Of a DNA stretch of 13,842 bases, positions 6,041-12,455 are shown in pieces. Under the pieces are notes generated by a model, which had not been told where the DNA came from, searched no databases, and saw only the letters and a list, made by a program, of their open reading frames with translations. Source of the stretch: an uncultured Actinomycetes bacterium (GTDB lineage Bacteria > Actinomycetota > Thermoleophilia > Miltoncostaeales > Miltoncostaeaceae); the NCBI GenBank assembly GCA_903866425.1, contig CAIPNN010000310.1:1-13842 (forward strand), written 5' to 3'. The number at the start of each line of letters is the position of its first letter. Positions within the stretch are counted from its first letter, which is position 1. The translations under genes were made by a program, and so were the position numbers.

Positions 6041-7383
6041 CCGCCGAAGAGCAGGGCGAGCAGCACGATGTTCATGGCGATGATGACCACCGAGATGGCG
6101 ATGGCCACGACCGTCGTGCCGACGCGGTTGACCAGCCCGCCCATGACCTGCCGGTCGCGGGTGATCTGGATGAGCGGGATGAGCGCAAACGGGATTCCGA
6201 ACGACAGCACGACCTGCGACAACACCAGCGCAACCACCGGGTTCACGCCAATTGCGATGATGATGATGGCGGGGGCCATCGTGATGAGGCGCCGGAGTGC
6301 CACGGGAATGCGCCACCCGAGAAATCCGTCCATCACCACCTGGCCGGCAAGGGTGCCCACGCTCGACGAGGAGAGCCCTGATGCCAGAAGCGCGACGCCG
6401 AACAGGATGTCGGCGTGACTGCCCAGTGACGAACCGAGTGTGTTGTAGACCTGTGTGAGGTCGTCCCCCACGTCCGTGAGCCCCGCCTTGTTGAACACGG
6501 TGGCCGCGATCACCAGCATCGAGATGTTCACAAGGCCGGCAATGGTCATGGCGATGACCACATCGACCATCTCGAAGCGGAAGAGGCGGCGGCGTGACTC
6601 GGCGTCTGCCACGGGCACGCGGCGCTGCGTGAGCGCGGAGTGCAGGTAGATGACGTGCGGCATGACCGTGGCACCCAGGATGCCCACCGCCAGCAGCAGG
6701 CTCTCGCGACCATCAAAACCGGGCACGAGCCCCGACACCACATCGGAGGCCGAGGGGTCTGCAAGAAACACCTGGGCGCCAAATGCCAGCACGATGACGC
6801 CCACGAAGCCGGCGATGACTGCCTCAAGGCGCCGAACGCCCCGCGACTGCAAACCGAGAATCGCGAAGGACGCCACCGCGGTGAGCAACGCTGCCGGCAG
6901 CAGCGGAATGCCGAACAGCAGATTGAGGCCCACCGCGGCACCGATGAACTCGGCCACGTCGGTGGCCATTGCCACCAGCTCGGCCACGCTCCACAGGCCA
7001 AACACCACCGGCCGCCGGTAGCGCGCCCGGCAGGCCTCCGCCAGGTTCAAGCCCGAGGCGATACCCAGTTTGGCGCTGAGCGACTGGATGAGCATCGACA
7101 TGAGTACTGCGGCGACGATCACCCACAGCAGCAGGAACCCATACTGCGCACCCGCCGCCATGTTGGTGGCGAAGTTGCCCGGATCGATATACGCCACCGC
7201 GGCGATGAACGCCGGGCCCAGAAACGGCGTGAACCGGCGGATGCCCCGCCGGCGCCCGGCGAGGGACGCTTCCGCTGCGCGCAGTACGAGCGCGTCGCCT
7301 GGAAGGGCCTCTTCGGGCCCGGGGGATCGCGCGTCGGCCGGACCACCGGCGGCACGCGTCCGCTTCACCCGGTCGTCAGCCAT
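6037..7383 (-). CDS. mntH: NRAMP-family Mn2+/Fe2+ transporter
   Basis: This 448-residue protein is a proton-coupled divalent metal importer of the inner membrane. The N-terminal ~50 residues are a polar, R/P/A-rich cytosolic tail. Membrane segments follow, with the TM1 metal-binding DPGN at 67-70 (AYIDPGNFATN) and the TM6 motif A238-T-V-M241-P-H243 (GATVMPHVIYLHS), both intact, plus the family's conserved TDVAEFIGAAVGL (141-153). Eleven helices are expected. The start ATG 7383 is preceded by a -10 box 8 nt away. It is translationally coupled to copCD by ATGA, so a manganese/iron importer and a copper-handling protein are made together. No MntR or Fur site was recognised. The long N-terminal tail could be shorter if an internal start were used. 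Confidence 0.93.
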   Translation of the reverse strand: MADDRVKRTRAAGGPADARSPGPEEALPGDALVLRAAEASLAGRRRGIRRFTPFLGPAFIAAVAYIDPGNFATNMAAGAQYGFLLLWVIVAAVLMSMLIQSLSAKLGIASGLNLAEACRARYRRPVVFGLWSVAELVAMATDVAEFIGAAVGLNLLFGIPLLPAALLTAVASFAILGLQSRGVRRLEAVIAGFVGVIVLAFGAQVFLADPSASDVVSGLVPGFDGRESLLLAVGILGATVMPHVIYLHSALTQRRVPVADAESRRRLFRFEMVDVVIAMTIAGLVNISMLVIAATVFNKAGLTDVGDDLTQVYNTLGSSLGSHADILFGVALLASGLSSSSVGTLAGQVVMDGFLGWRIPVALRRLITMAPAIIIIAIGVNPVVALVLSQVVLSFGIPFALIPLIQITRDRQVMGGLVNRVGTTVVAIAISVVIIAMNIVLLALLFGG

Positions 7384-7391
7384 TGCGCGGC

Positions 7392-7419
7392 ATCGTAGCG
7401 GCGCAGGCCGTGGGGTCAG
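7392..7419 (-). promoter_or_regulatory. Promoter of mntH: CTGACC - 16 nt - TACGAT
   Basis: On the minus strand, TACGAT (plus 7392-7397) fits TANNNT and ends 8 nt before the mntH ATG. CTGACC (plus 7414-7419) lies 16 nt upstream and keeps TGAC of the -35 consensus. The -35 overlaps the stop codon of the upstream membrane-protein gene. The message would be leaderless or nearly so. Confidence 0.55.
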
Positions 7420-7982
7420 TCGGTGCGCGCAGCGCGTACCAGCGCGGCCAGCGGAACCCCGACGGCCGACGCCACAATTGAGTTCCCCTCACGCACCGTC
7501 ATCACCGCGCTCCGCCCATCGGCGTCGAATGCACGCACCACGGGGGCCCGACCACCAACCGATCGACTCCCCGGTGGCGCGCCGAGCGGTGGACCCGAGA
7601 CGATCGAGTACGCCAGCCGGCGCCCCTCACGGCCGTAGACGACCGTGGTGACGGTGCGGTCAGACACCTGATCGGTGCGGCCCGACACCGGCAGCCACCC
7701 CTGCTGGGCCAACAGCCCCGGAAATGCCACACCATCGGCCGTACCGACGGGCGTGCCGTCATCCGTCACCTCCGGGGGAGTGCCCTCGGGACCCATCGCC
7801 TGGGCAGCCACCACATGACGCGCAACGTCGCCGTCGCCGTGGGTGGCCACCCCGAACGCCACGGCCACGATCACCGCGATGAGGATGATGGCGATGCCCC
7901 ACCACAGTCCGTGCCGAGGCTCCCCGTCGTCGCCGGAATGGACGGTCGTCCCACGCGGTGCGGGCGGGTACGGGTTTACCAT
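7416..7982 (-). CDS. Membrane-anchored protein of unknown function, divergent from ctaA
   Basis: This 188-residue protein has a polar N-terminus (1-25), one membrane segment (about 27-46, WWGIAIILIAVIVAVAFGVA) and an outside domain of about 140 residues. The domain contains W96 in QGWLPVSGRTDQVSDR, then TVTTVVYGREGRRLAYSIVSG, and later VVRAFDADGRSAVMTVREGNSIVASAVGVPLAALV. This 'G-W, G-R-x-D-x-V, R, T-V-V-Y, R-x-A-Y-x-I' pattern resembles the extracytoplasmic part of some actinobacterial zinc-finger anti-sigma factors and related orphan proteins. No zinc-finger cysteines are present here. The similarity is from memory and not tested. Start is ATG 7982; the frame continues upstream only as antisense of ctaA. 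It sits head-to-head with ctaA, so a role near cytochrome oxidase assembly is possible but unproven. Confidence 0.7.
   Translation of the reverse strand: MVNPYPPAPRGTTVHSGDDGEPRHGLWWGIAIILIAVIVAVAFGVATHGDGDVARHVVAAQAMGPEGTPPEVTDDGTPVGTADGVAFPGLLAQQGWLPVSGRTDQVSDRTVTTVVYGREGRRLAYSIVSGPPLGAPPGSRSVGGRAPVVRAFDADGRSAVMTVREGNSIVASAVGVPLAALVRAARTD
7977..7982 (+). promoter_or_regulatory. ctaA: -10 box TACCAT, 6 nt before ctaA GTG
   Basis: TACCAT fits TANNNT and ends 6 nt before GTG 7989, implying a leaderless ctaA mRNA. The hexamer covers the first two codons of the divergent membrane-protein gene (its ATG is the complement of CAT 7980-7982), so the ctaA promoter lies inside the neighbour's coding sequence. 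No clear -35 is seen. Confidence 0.5.
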
Positions 7983-7988
7983 CAGCCC

Positions 7989-8900
7989 GTGAACCCTTTC
8001 CGGCGTGCATGGCATTCCATTACCTCGGCCCGCGGCTTCCGATGGCTGGCACTGGTGTCCCTGGCGCTGCTGTGGGCCATCTTCCCCAGCGGCGCCCTCG
8101 TGCGGCTCACCGGCTCGGGACTCGGCTGCAGCGACTGGCCGCTCTGCGAAGCGGGCGACATCGTGCCGGCGAGCAACCAGCACGCCTGGATCGAGTTCAC
8201 CAATCGGATGTTCTCGGGGATCATCATCCTCGTGGTCATTGCCACGGCGGTCATCGCATTCGCCGCGGTGGGACGCACCCGGGCCGGAAAGATCGGTGCG
8301 GTGGTGGCGGCCCTCTGCACGGTGGGCCAGGTGCCGCTCGGTGCCGTCACCGTGGTGTTCGACCTGCACCCCCTGCTGGTGGCGTCGCATTTCGCGCTCT
8401 CGCTCGTGGCGCTTGCGGGTGGCGCCGTTGCATACCTGCAGGCAGCCGATGCGGTGCACGCCGTACGCCGGGCCTTCACACGAGGGGCCGCCTGGCTCGC
8501 CGTGCTGTGGGCCGCCGCCCTCAGCACCGTGTTGGTGACCGGCGTACTGGTGACGTCCGCGGGGCCGCATTCTGGTGACCCCGACGTCATCAAGCGTTTC
8601 GGCACGCTCGACCACGCGGCATACGTGCACGTGCGGGCGGTCGTGGCGCTGCTCATCGTGGCAATCATCGTCGGATGGTTCGTGTGGCGCCGTCGGGACG
8701 ATCGTGGCCTCGTGGTGCCCGCGCTCTGGTTCATCCCGTTCTTCATCGCGCAGGTGGTGATCGGCGAGGTGCAGTGGCGCAACCAGCTGCCCTGGGAGGT
8801 TGTGCTGGCGCACGTGACCATCGCTGCCGCCGTGTGGGGCATCGGCGTGTCGATTGCCTGGCGCCTCGCACGCCCAATCGTCTCAGGTACCGACGGCTAG
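7989..8900 (+). CDS. ctaA: Heme A synthase (CtaA/COX15 family)
   Basis: This 303-residue integral membrane protein converts heme O to heme A for aa3-type cytochrome oxidases. Eight membrane helices in two four-helix halves are visible. Helix 1 leads into GALVRLTGSGLGCSDWPLC, giving the conserved loop cysteine pair C47/C53. The first heme motif reads IEFTNR (E69, N72): glutamate is kept, but Asn stands where B. subtilis CtaA has His; I recall E-F-x-N-R as usual in actinobacteria. The remaining heme histidines are H134 (HPLLVASH), H214 (YVHVRA) and H275 (LAHVTIA), and GPHSGD (192-197) is also family-typical. GTG 7989 is the only reasonable start. The stop shares a CTAG palindrome with the convergent DksA-type gene. 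Confidence 0.93.
   Translation: MNPFRRAWHSITSARGFRWLALVSLALLWAIFPSGALVRLTGSGLGCSDWPLCEAGDIVPASNQHAWIEFTNRMFSGIIILVVIATAVIAFAAVGRTRAGKIGAVVAALCTVGQVPLGAVTVVFDLHPLLVASHFALSLVALAGGAVAYLQAADAVHAVRRAFTRGAAWLAVLWAAALSTVLVTGVLVTSAGPHSGDPDVIKRFGTLDHAAYVHVRAVVALLIVAIIVGWFVWRRRDDRGLVVPALWFIPFFIAQVVIGEVQWRNQLPWEVVLAHVTIAAAVWGIGVSIAWRLARPIVSGTDG
8897..8900. other. CTAG palindrome providing both convergent stop codons
   Basis: The ctaA stop TAG (8898-8900) and the DksA-type gene's TAG (complement of 8897-8899) share the palindrome CTAG, so the two genes overlap by 4 bp tail to tail with no room for an intergenic terminator. Confidence 0.9.
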
Positions 8901-9244
8901 CGACGCCGGCCCGTTGCCGCCTGCTGGCACGGGATACAGCGCTCGGCGTCGGGCACGATCTCCAACCGGGCATCGGGAATCTTCTCCCCGCAGTCCGCAC
9001 AGATGCCGTATTCGCCGCGGGCGGCGGCCTCAGCCGCGCGCGTGAGCCGCTCCTCTTCCTTCTTCAGCCGCAGGGCGGCCTGCAGCTGCCGCTCGCGCGC
9101 ATCGGCGTCGGTGGCCGCCTCGGCTGGGTGATGGTGCGCATCGCTCGCGCCGCCTCCATCGGCGGCGAGATCACGCGCCTCAGCGCGCTCGTGCGCCTCG
9201 CGTGCAAGGCGCTCCAGACGGGCGGCCTGATCCTCCTTCGGCAT
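8897..9244 (-). CDS. DksA/TraR-type C4 zinc-finger protein
   Basis: This is a 115-residue protein of the DksA/TraR family, whose members bind in the RNA polymerase secondary channel or act in related stress regulation. Residues 1-75 are charged and alanine-rich, with helical, coiled-coil-like segments (about 5-25 and 45-75) split by an acidic/His stretch (ASDAHHHP). The C4 zinc finger is at C82-x2-C85-x17-C103-x2-C106 within YGICADCGEKIPDARLEIVP, a textbook match. It is shorter than E. coli DksA (151 residues) and lacks an obvious D-x-x-D-x-A tip motif, so ppGpp/RNAP action like DksA's is not assured. The ATG at 9244 has a TAGGAT box 6 nt upstream. It is divergent from the ABC ATPase gene and convergent with ctaA. 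Confidence 0.88.
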   Translation of the reverse strand: MPKEDQAARLERLAREAHERAEARDLAADGGGASDAHHHPAEAATDADARERQLQAALRLKKEEERLTRAAEAAARGEYGICADCGEKIPDARLEIVPDAERCIPCQQAATGRRR

Positions 9245-9250
9245 GGCCGG

Positions 9251-9256
9251 ATCCTA
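9251..9256 (-). promoter_or_regulatory. -10 box TAGGAT, 6 nt before the DksA-type gene
   Basis: TAGGAT on the minus strand fits TANNNT and ends 6 nt before ATG 9244, implying a leaderless message. No -35 match was seen. It faces away from the ABC operon promoter about 40 bp to the right. Confidence 0.5.
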
Positions 9257-9295
9257 GCGCCGCCGCCCGGCGCCTCCTCCCCCTTGCCGCGCCGC

Positions 9296-9301
9296 TAGCC
9301 T
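9296..9301 (+). promoter_or_regulatory. -10 box TAGCCT, 7 nt before the ABC ATPase GTG
   Basis: TAGCCT fits TANNNT and ends 7 nt before GTG 9309, so the three-gene transporter operon would start as a leaderless message. No good -35 lies at 16-18 nt. No nearby regulator gene or operator repeat was recognised. Confidence 0.5.
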
Positions 9302-9308
9302 CACCTAC

Positions 9309-10274
9309 GTGAGCGATCAAGCAGTTGAGACACAGGACCTCGTCCGGGAATACAAGGGCGGCGTCAAAGCGGTTGACGGGGTCACCCTCAACGTCGAGTC
9401 CGGGGGCATTTTCGGCTTCCTGGGTCCCAATGGCGCCGGCAAAAGCACCATGGTGCGCATGCTCACCACGCTGCTCAAGCCCACGTCGGGCACCGCAATC
9501 GTGGCGGGGTATGACGTGGCGAAGCACCCCGACAAGGTGCGGCGCCGTATCGGTGTTGCCCTGCAGGATGCGGCGATTGACCCATACATGACCGGGCGCG
9601 AACTGCTGCGCCTGCAGGGCGTGCTGCACGGGCTACCCCGTGCCGAGTGCCGGGCCCGTGCCGAGTCGCTGCTCGAGCGGGTTGATCTGGTGGATGCGGC
9701 CGACCGCCGCGTGGGCACCTACTCCGGCGGCATGCGCCGACGCCTCGACCTGGCGCTCTCGCTGGTGCACGAACCCGTTGTGCTGTTCCTCGACGAGCCC
9801 ACCACGGGGCTCGACCCTGTTTCACGGGTGACGCTGTGGGAAGAGGTGCGGCGCCTCAACCGCGAGCACGGCACCACCGTGTTCCTCACCACGCAATACC
9901 TCGAAGAGGCCGACCAGTTGGCCGACCGGGTGGCCATCATCGATGGCGGGCGCATCGTGGCCGACGGTTCACCGAGCGAGCTGAAGGCGCAGATCGGGTT
10001 CCCGATGCTGTCCGTCGTCGCAGCGGATGGATCAACGCCTGATGACGTGAGCCGTGTGCTCGCCACCTTCGGCGAGATCGTCCCGGGTGCCGTGGATCGC
10101 GGTGCCGCAGTGCGCCTGCCCGGAGGGTCGAAGGCCATGGCCGATGCGGTGCGGGCCCTCGATGAGGCCGGCGTGCGCTTTGCCGAGGTCGACCTGACCG
10201 AGCCGTCGCTTGACGACGTCTTCCTGGCCAGCACCGGGCGCCATCTGGGTGCTGATGACGACGTGAGCGAATGA
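9309..10274 (+). CDS. ABC transporter ATPase, DrrA-like
   Basis: This is a 321-residue cytosolic ATPase that would power an export ABC transporter with the two permeases that follow. Motifs in order: Walker A GPNGAGKST (39-47), Q-loop Q86, signature YSGGMRRRL (138-146), Walker B VVLFLDEP (157-164, catalytic E163), and the switch region TTQYLEEADQLAD, where the usual H-loop His is Gln (Q196). TTQYLEEAD is typical of the daunorubicin-resistance DrrA subfamily. The last ~90 residues form a C-terminal extension ending in EPSLDDVFLASTGR, again DrrA-like. The stop overlaps the first permease as ATGA, so the operon is translationally coupled. The substrate cannot be read from sequence; drug or lipid export is typical of relatives. 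Confidence 0.93.
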   Translation: MSDQAVETQDLVREYKGGVKAVDGVTLNVESGGIFGFLGPNGAGKSTMVRMLTTLLKPTSGTAIVAGYDVAKHPDKVRRRIGVALQDAAIDPYMTGRELLRLQGVLHGLPRAECRARAESLLERVDLVDAADRRVGTYSGGMRRRLDLALSLVHEPVVLFLDEPTTGLDPVSRVTLWEEVRRLNREHGTTVFLTTQYLEEADQLADRVAIIDGGRIVADGSPSELKAQIGFPMLSVVAADGSTPDDVSRVLATFGEIVPGAVDRGAAVRLPGGSKAMADAVRALDEAGVRFAEVDLTEPSLDDVFLASTGRHLGADDDVSE

Positions 10275-11062
10275 GCGCGGCGGCACTCGCCACCCGGCAG
10301 ACCGCCGCGCTTGCATGGCGGTCCATCATCACCACCCTGCGCCTGCCGCAGGCGTGGTTCCCCGCCCTGTTCTTCCCGCTGGTACTCATGGCCATCTTCA
10401 CGGCCTCGTTCGGCGGCGCACCGGGCAACATCCCGGGCTTCCCCCCGATTCGTGGATTCCTCGACTTCGCCGTGTGCGGCGCCATCGTGCAGGGAGTGCT
10501 CATCGCCGGCACCACCGCAGGCGCGGCATTCGCCACCGACATCGAGCACGGCTTCTTCGATCGTCTTGTGGCGTCCCCCACCTCCCGCGTGTCGATCCTC
10601 ACCGGCCGCCTCGGGGCGTCGGTGGCCCTCGGCGTGGTGCAGGCCCTGCTCTTCCTGAGCATCGCGGCAATCTTCGGCGCACGTGTGGAGGGGGGCTTCT
10701 GGGGGGTCGTGGTGGTGGTCATCATCGCCGCAATCTTCGCCGCTGCTGTTGGTGGCCTCGGCGTCTACCTCGCCATTCGCACCGGATCGGGCGAGGCCGT
10801 GCAGGGCATGTTCCCGCTGTTCCTTGCCCTGCTGTTCTTCTCATCAGCCTTCTTCCCGCTGGACACGATGACCGGCTGGTACCACGCCGTGGCAGCAGTG
10901 AACCCCATCTCGTACCTGGTTGAGTCGATGCGCGACGAGGTGCTCGGTGGCGCCACCATCTGGACGGCGCTCACCGGCATCGGCATCGCCGCGGGCCTCG
11001 CCGCCATCTCCATCACCGCGTCGGCCATCACCCTCAGGCGCAGGCTGCGGGTGGCATCGTGA
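10271..11062 (+). CDS. ABC-2 type permease, first of two
   Basis: This is a 263-residue membrane subunit with about six helices. The family-typical cytoplasmic loop DIEHGFFDRLVASPTSRVSI lies near residues 94-113 in front of helices with the GRLGAS...V-x-A-L-L stretch. The segment FPLFLALLFFSSAFFPLDTMTGWYHAVAAVNP (about 179-210, given here in outline) is the usual ABC-2 signature region before the last helix. The ATG overlaps the ATPase stop (ATGA), and its own stop overlaps the next start (GTGA). It is paralogous to the next gene, so the pore is probably a heterodimer. Confidence 0.9.
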   Translation: MSAAALATRQTAALAWRSIITTLRLPQAWFPALFFPLVLMAIFTASFGGAPGNIPGFPPIRGFLDFAVCGAIVQGVLIAGTTAGAAFATDIEHGFFDRLVASPTSRVSILTGRLGASVALGVVQALLFLSIAAIFGARVEGGFWGVVVVVIIAAIFAAAVGGLGVYLAIRTGSGEAVQGMFPLFLALLFFSSAFFPLDTMTGWYHAVAAVNPISYLVESMRDEVLGGATIWTALTGIGIAAGLAAISITASAITLRRRLRVAS

Positions 11063-11829
11063 TGCGCGCGTTCGCCGTGAGCATGGGGCTCGCCGGCCGC
11101 AACCTGCTGCTGGTGCGCCGGGTGCCATCGGTGTTCATCCCGTCGCTCGTCATGCCGCTGTTCATCCTTGTGGCCACGGCCGGTGCATTTCACGGCATCG
11201 GGGCACTACCCGAGTTCGCCGGTGCGTCGTACCTGGCATTCACCATCCCCATGGCGGCAACAATGGGTGCTGGCTTCGCGGGCATCAACTCGGGCATGAC
11301 GTTGGCGCGCGACCTCGAGGGCGGTTTCTTCGACCGCCTGCAATCGAGCCCCGCGCCCCGTATTGCCCTGATCATGGGCCCCCTCATGGCCGCCATGGCG
11401 CGCAGCGTGTTCACCACCACCATCGTGTTCATCGCGGGCATGATCGGCGGCGTGTGGCTGCCGGGGCTCGCATCCACCCTGGTCATCTACGGCTTCTGCC
11501 TGCTGTTCGCCGCAGCCACCTCATGCTGGGCCATCGGCGTCGCCCTGCGCGCCCGCACGGTGCAGGCGGCACCCATCATGCAGCTGGTGGTGTTCCTGTC
11601 CGTGTTCATGTCGGTGGCCTACGTGCCGGTGGATGCGCTGCACGGGTGGCTGGGCCATGTGGCCACCTACAACCCCGTCACGTACATCCTCACGGCGTCA
11701 CGATCGGCCGAGCTCACCGGATCGATCATCTGGAGCCAGACGTGGCCGGGGCTCGTGGCAAGCGCCGGATTGCTGCTGGTACTGGGTGCCTGGGCCCTGC
11801 TCCCGCTCACGCGGCTGAACGACCGCTAG
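11059..11829 (+). CDS. ABC-2 type permease, second of two
   Basis: This is a 256-residue membrane subunit, homologous to the preceding gene across its length. DLEGGFFDRLQSSPAPRIAL corresponds to DIEHGFFDRLVASPTSRVSI, and VAYVPVDALHGWLGHVATYNP corresponds to the same region before the last helix. About six membrane segments are expected. The start is GTG 11059, overlapping the previous stop by 4 nt; ATG at 11062 is the alternative and differs by one residue. It ends 9 bp before the convergent secreted-protein gene. Two different permeases with one ATPase suggest a heterodimeric exporter. Confidence 0.9.
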   Translation: MMRAFAVSMGLAGRNLLLVRRVPSVFIPSLVMPLFILVATAGAFHGIGALPEFAGASYLAFTIPMAATMGAGFAGINSGMTLARDLEGGFFDRLQSSPAPRIALIMGPLMAAMARSVFTTTIVFIAGMIGGVWLPGLASTLVIYGFCLLFAAATSCWAIGVALRARTVQAAPIMQLVVFLSVFMSVAYVPVDALHGWLGHVATYNPVTYILTASRSAELTGSIIWSQTWPGLVASAGLLLVLGAWALLPLTRLNDR

Positions 11830-11838
11830 CCCCAGCAA

Positions 11839-12339
11839 CTACCGACGGGGCCCGAATGCCCTGATCGGAATGACGATGGTGCCACCGCACCGCGCGCCGG
11901 CGTCGCCGGCAGTGGGCTCGACGTTGACCCGGAACTTGGGCACGGCCCCCGAGAAGTCAACCTTGGCAACCACGGCCCCCGTGCGTCCGCTCAGTGCATC
12001 GGTCTCGGCGAACCGGGCCGTGAGCACGTTGCGTGCGTTGAAGCGCGCGGACGACGGGAAGTGGTTTCCCCCATCGAAGTACGCGTTGTAGTACTGCCCC
12101 TGATCGTCCTGGCAGTCGAGGCTGAAGTTGAACCGGGCCTTCGTGACGCGCCGATTGCGAATGGTCAGCAGCACATCCTGCGGTGCGTTGGGCGTCGAGA
12201 GCCCCGTCTGGTCGTACATCACACGCTCGATCTGGCCGGCCCACCGACCATTTGTGGGAAGCACGGCGCTCATGGCGGGTACGGCGGCCGCGAGGGCGAC
12301 GGCCCCGGCCGCGAGGGCGACTGCGTGGCGAGGGGTCAT
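11839..12339 (-). CDS. Small secreted protein, unknown function
   Basis: This is a 166-residue exported protein that I cannot place in a named family. Residues 1-25 are a signal peptide (R near the start, alanine/valine core, AMSA before a likely cut). The mature part is rich in predicted strands (GRWAGQIE, DVLLTIRNRRVTKARFNFSLDC, VVAKVDFSG, TIVIPIRAF) and has two cysteines, C76 and C151, a plausible disulfide closing a beta-sandwich. This layout resembles small uncharacterised secreted proteins common in Actinobacteria. ATG 12339 is chosen because a perfect TATGAT box lies 7 nt upstream; in-frame ATGs at 12351 and 12402 overlap or precede that promoter. Confidence 0.75.
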   Translation of the reverse strand: MTPRHAVALAAGAVALAAAVPAMSAVLPTNGRWAGQIERVMYDQTGLSTPNAPQDVLLTIRNRRVTKARFNFSLDCQDDQGQYYNAYFDGGNHFPSSARFNARNVLTARFAETDALSGRTGAVVAKVDFSGAVPKFRVNVEPTAGDAGARCGGTIVIPIRAFGPRR

Positions 12340-12346
12340 GTGCAAA

Positions 12347-12376
12347 ATCATACCCCCGCAAATCCCCCGCCCGCAA
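12347..12376 (-). promoter_or_regulatory. Promoter TTGCGG - 18 nt - TATGAT for the small secreted protein
   Basis: On the minus strand, TATGAT (plus 12347-12352) is the best -10 in the window. TTGCGG (plus 12371-12376) lies 18 nt upstream as -35. The -10 ends 7 nt before ATG 12339, so the mRNA is probably leaderless. The rest of the 12340-12455 gap holds no gene that I can support. Confidence 0.65.
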
Positions 12377-12382
12377 GATTTG
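12359..12382. repeat. Inverted repeat CAAATC / GATTTG flanking the -35
   Basis: CAAATC (12359-12364) and GATTTG (12377-12382) are perfect complements 12 nt apart; their centres are 18 bp apart. They bracket the -35 hexamer of the secreted-protein promoter. The AT-rich arms stand out from the C/G-rich surroundings, which fits an operator, but six base pairs may also arise by chance. Confidence 0.3.
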
Positions 12383-12455
12383 GCAAACAGTCTCGCGCCC
12401 ATCGCGCACCGCGGATGTGGCCACGCTCCAGCCCGCAGCCCATCGACGCTGCGCT

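Noticed and set aside
7983..8813. 465-codon minus-strand frame running through ctaA
   Set aside because: The upstream part is the complement of ctaA and is compositionally odd (His/Arg/Glu-rich); only the part from ATG 7982 has a membrane anchor and a plausible domain.
12403..12455. Additional small gene between the secreted protein and the Nudix gene
   Set aside because: No frame with a start, ribosome-binding site and sensible composition; the space is used by the promoter.
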